This document shows, in pieces, positions 61,850 to 64,000 of a DNA stretch of 64,000 bases. How positions within the stretch are numbered: position 1 is the first letter of the stretch; every line of letters begins with the position of its first letter. The position numbers and the translations under genes were made by a program. This DNA is from Anseranas semipalmata. Lineage: Eukaryota > Chordata > Aves > Anseriformes > Anseranatidae. The notes below the pieces were generated by a model, which searched no databases, had not been told where the DNA came from, and saw nothing but the letters and a program-made list of their open reading frames with translations. The stretch spans positions 397,759 through 461,758 of the forward strand of contig VXAA01002187.1 of NCBI GenBank assembly GCA_013399115.1, read 5' to 3'.

Positions 61850-62450
61850 TAGCAGATGTGGTAGGGGAACCGAAGATATTGTCAGGACCCTGGGGGCTCC
61901 AACAAGTCTTGGTAGCCCTGGCCATCCTCACTTGGGTGCCCAACCAGCCTCGCTCTGCCCATGAGCTCAGGACTGCCATGCATTCTCAAGTCTGTGCCTA
62001 GTTCAGGCTGTGTCTTAGGTAGGCTGTGCCCAGCCAGGTCTCCTGAATGGACCTTGGGCTTGTGTTATAGTTAGCTCTACAACCAGCCCTGCCTCCAACT
62101 TTCCTGATGGAAGCCTGGGCTTCCTGGATGGACCATGGATGGATCTGGGATCTCTGTTCCTTGCCTCCAGTCCTCTCTCTCCTCCTAGGTGGATCCCAGA
62201 TCTTGCTCATCACCTCACTTCATCTGGGACTGTCAGTGCTGCGTGTCATTGCAATCACCCCACCCCTGCTCAGATCCTGTGGGACAGTGTCCTTTTGGAG
62301 AGCCCCTGACCCAGTCTGTGTTGTAGGTACCCTTGGCCCCTGGCTTGTTCCCCATAGTGGAGCAGCTCAACTTATGTTGTTCCCTAGAAGATATCTTTGG
62401 GCTACCACTGCTACTGTCACAGTCATTCATGATTTACTTCATTTTTTTTA
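61850..62450. repeat. Unclassified repeat-like GC-rich block
   Basis: About 600 bases richer in G+C than the surroundings, ending at a T-rich run (62443-62450). A motif recurs with variation: 'ctgaatggaccttgggcttg' (62042), 'ctgatggaagcctgggcttc' (62104), 'ctggatggaccatggatgga' (62122), so it was partly built from short tandem or dispersed units. Frames are open on both strands but no protein family is recognised. It may be a galliform LTR or low-copy repeat. Confidence 0.4.
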
Positions 62451-64000
62451 ATGGGTCTTTCTCACTGCTATGGGTTTGGACTCAAGATATTTAGTGTGTA
62501 AGAGTATGTTGCTAGCAGCAGTATGAAAGCTACAGAGCTTTCAAATACCGATCCTGGGGAATCTCAAGTCCACTGAAAACTTAATTTTAGGTGTTAATTT
62601 ATGCATGATCTTGTTTTAACTTATCAAATACGATGATGAAAGACACAAGGGTAATACATACATAATAATTCAAGACAGGGTGGCTAAAAGTTGATGATGC
62701 AACATTAGGAAGCTTCAAGACATTCTTCCCACTCTAGATCTACCAAGAAATATCAGACTTCACAGGACCTACATGATAGTGAATGCTCTACAATGGAAAC
62801 AGCTCAGGCAGTCTCCCCAAACTTTTGTGCTGCTAATGCTTCTAGTAATGGATCTGTTTTCCTTGAGGACTCTTGACCCTTCTTTGCAGGTAGGTCTGAG
62901 AGAGGACAGAAAGCTTCTTTGGGGAACTTTCTGATTTTCCCTTCCACAGATGGTTTCATTACTCTACACACGTGCCCTTGCTTTCTACAGTTGCAAACAA
63001 TGATTGAATGATTCCCTGCTTACTGGAAGAATAGTATCTCCTTTAATTTTTTTTTTTTTTTTGGTTGTTTGGAACACATTTCTTTTCAGTAATCCAGAAC
63101 AAACACTTGAAAAGTAAAACTTGAAAATAGCTTTATAGTTTGGGTATTTTTATACTATTCTTCCATGCCACTTTAGCAATTTCTGTCTTCAAATTATGAC
63201 CCACTGGTGACAGATTCATGTATTACATTGTTCAAAACAAGGATAGCCAAACACTTATATGCTAAAATTAATTTTGGTGGAGTTTGAGATGAACTATATT
63301 GAAATCAGAATGAAATTCAAGAGAAGGAAAAAAAAAGAATGATAGTCAGGATGACATCATTTTGAGTTCCCCTAACATGAAACATACAAGGAGTACTGAT
63401 GAACATTTATATCATTTTTAATCTTTGCTTTTATTGGGCAGTTAAGCAATAACACAAAGGGGGAATATTGACAGTATGTTAGGAATATGAACATCATCTT
63501 TCTAAAAGTACTTGTCTGTCATGAATCTAGGGTAGAATATAAGTAGTCTCAAAATAGGGCTATTTTCAATCCTTATTTCTGTTTTCCAGTGACCTTATGG
63601 TGACAGAAACTTCTAGTGCCATGTAGAAATTCTTTGTTTTACTTTTTTAATGAGCTCCTGCACAGCAGAGATTTTTCCCTTTGGTTTTGTGAGCTTGACA
63701 AAAAATACGTGTTTGAAAATATGCCTTAACTGCAACTTGTAAGAGTCTACTGTGGTTTCTTTACCTGACCTTAAATTTTCTGGTGAATACCTCACTGAAA
63801 TTCACTTTTGATCAATGTCACTGCTGTTTCTAGGCTCATCTTCATTCATGAATAATGTCAAAATCTCCATCTCCATTTCCACCCCCAGGTAATGGCATGA
63901 TATCCATGATTTGTGGGTAGTGAATGTTTCATACCGGACCACAATTGCCTACATGGACAAACAAAATGTAATATGTGCATCACTTCTTTGGTCTTGCCAA
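62451..64000. other. Intronic DNA to window edge
   Basis: AT-rich, with a T run at 63046-63062; no exon or repeat family recognised. The missing 5' exons of GLRA4 should lie beyond this edge. Confidence 0.5.

Noticed and set aside
1..64000. CRISPR arrays, operons or bacterial-type systems
   Set aside because: No repeat-spacer array, ribosome-binding pattern or compact gene cluster is present; the sequence is a vertebrate intron landscape.

Overview
This window is vertebrate, specifically avian, genomic DNA, most likely a galliform such as chicken. The evidence is several CR1 LINE fragments with the typical bird 3' tail, two ERVL-type LTRs of kinds common in bird genomes, low gene density, long AT-rich introns and many simple repeats. 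A 10-base N gap (27200-27209) and single Ns inside homopolymers mark it as a draft assembly.

Only one gene is recognisable. It runs on the minus strand and is the 3' half of a glycine receptor alpha subunit, best matched to GLRA4. Two exons are clear. The penultimate exon (39800-39949, 50 codons) encodes transmembrane segment 3 and the basic start of the cytoplasmic loop. The terminal exon (11153-11431, 92 codons plus stop) encodes the rest of the loop and transmembrane segment 4. Both junctions are phase 0 with GT/AG sites, and the intron between them is about 28.4 kb. I could not find the preceding exon (transmembrane segments 1-2) or any ligand-binding-domain exon between 39950 and 64000, so the upstream intron appears to exceed 24 kb and the gene continues beyond the right edge.

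Layout: 1-11099 is 3' flanking DNA with one CR1 fragment and no recognised gene. The last GLRA4 exon and a candidate poly(A) signal lie at 11100-11431. The region 11432-39799 is the intron, containing CR1 fragments, an assembly gap, simple repeats, a GC-rich island (about 20230-21240) and an adjacent AT-rich block with three octamer-type POU sites (21300-21440). After the TM3 exon, 39950-64000 is further intron holding a probable tRNA-derived SINE fossil, MIR-like fragments, two solo ERVL LTRs in opposite orientation (45960-47032 and 47480-48063), a CR1 fragment with reverse-transcriptase remnants (53630-54258), an exon-like segment at 53151-53335, and an unclassified repeat-like block (61850-62450).

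No undescribed multi-gene system is visible. The most useful leads are the intact TM4 exon of a gene that is a pseudogene in humans, the octamer/G-rich regulatory-looking cluster inside its intron, and the exon-like segment at 53151-53335. Most open frames in the window are chance frames in non-coding or GC-rich LTR sequence. Repeat and family names come from pattern recognition, not from a database search.
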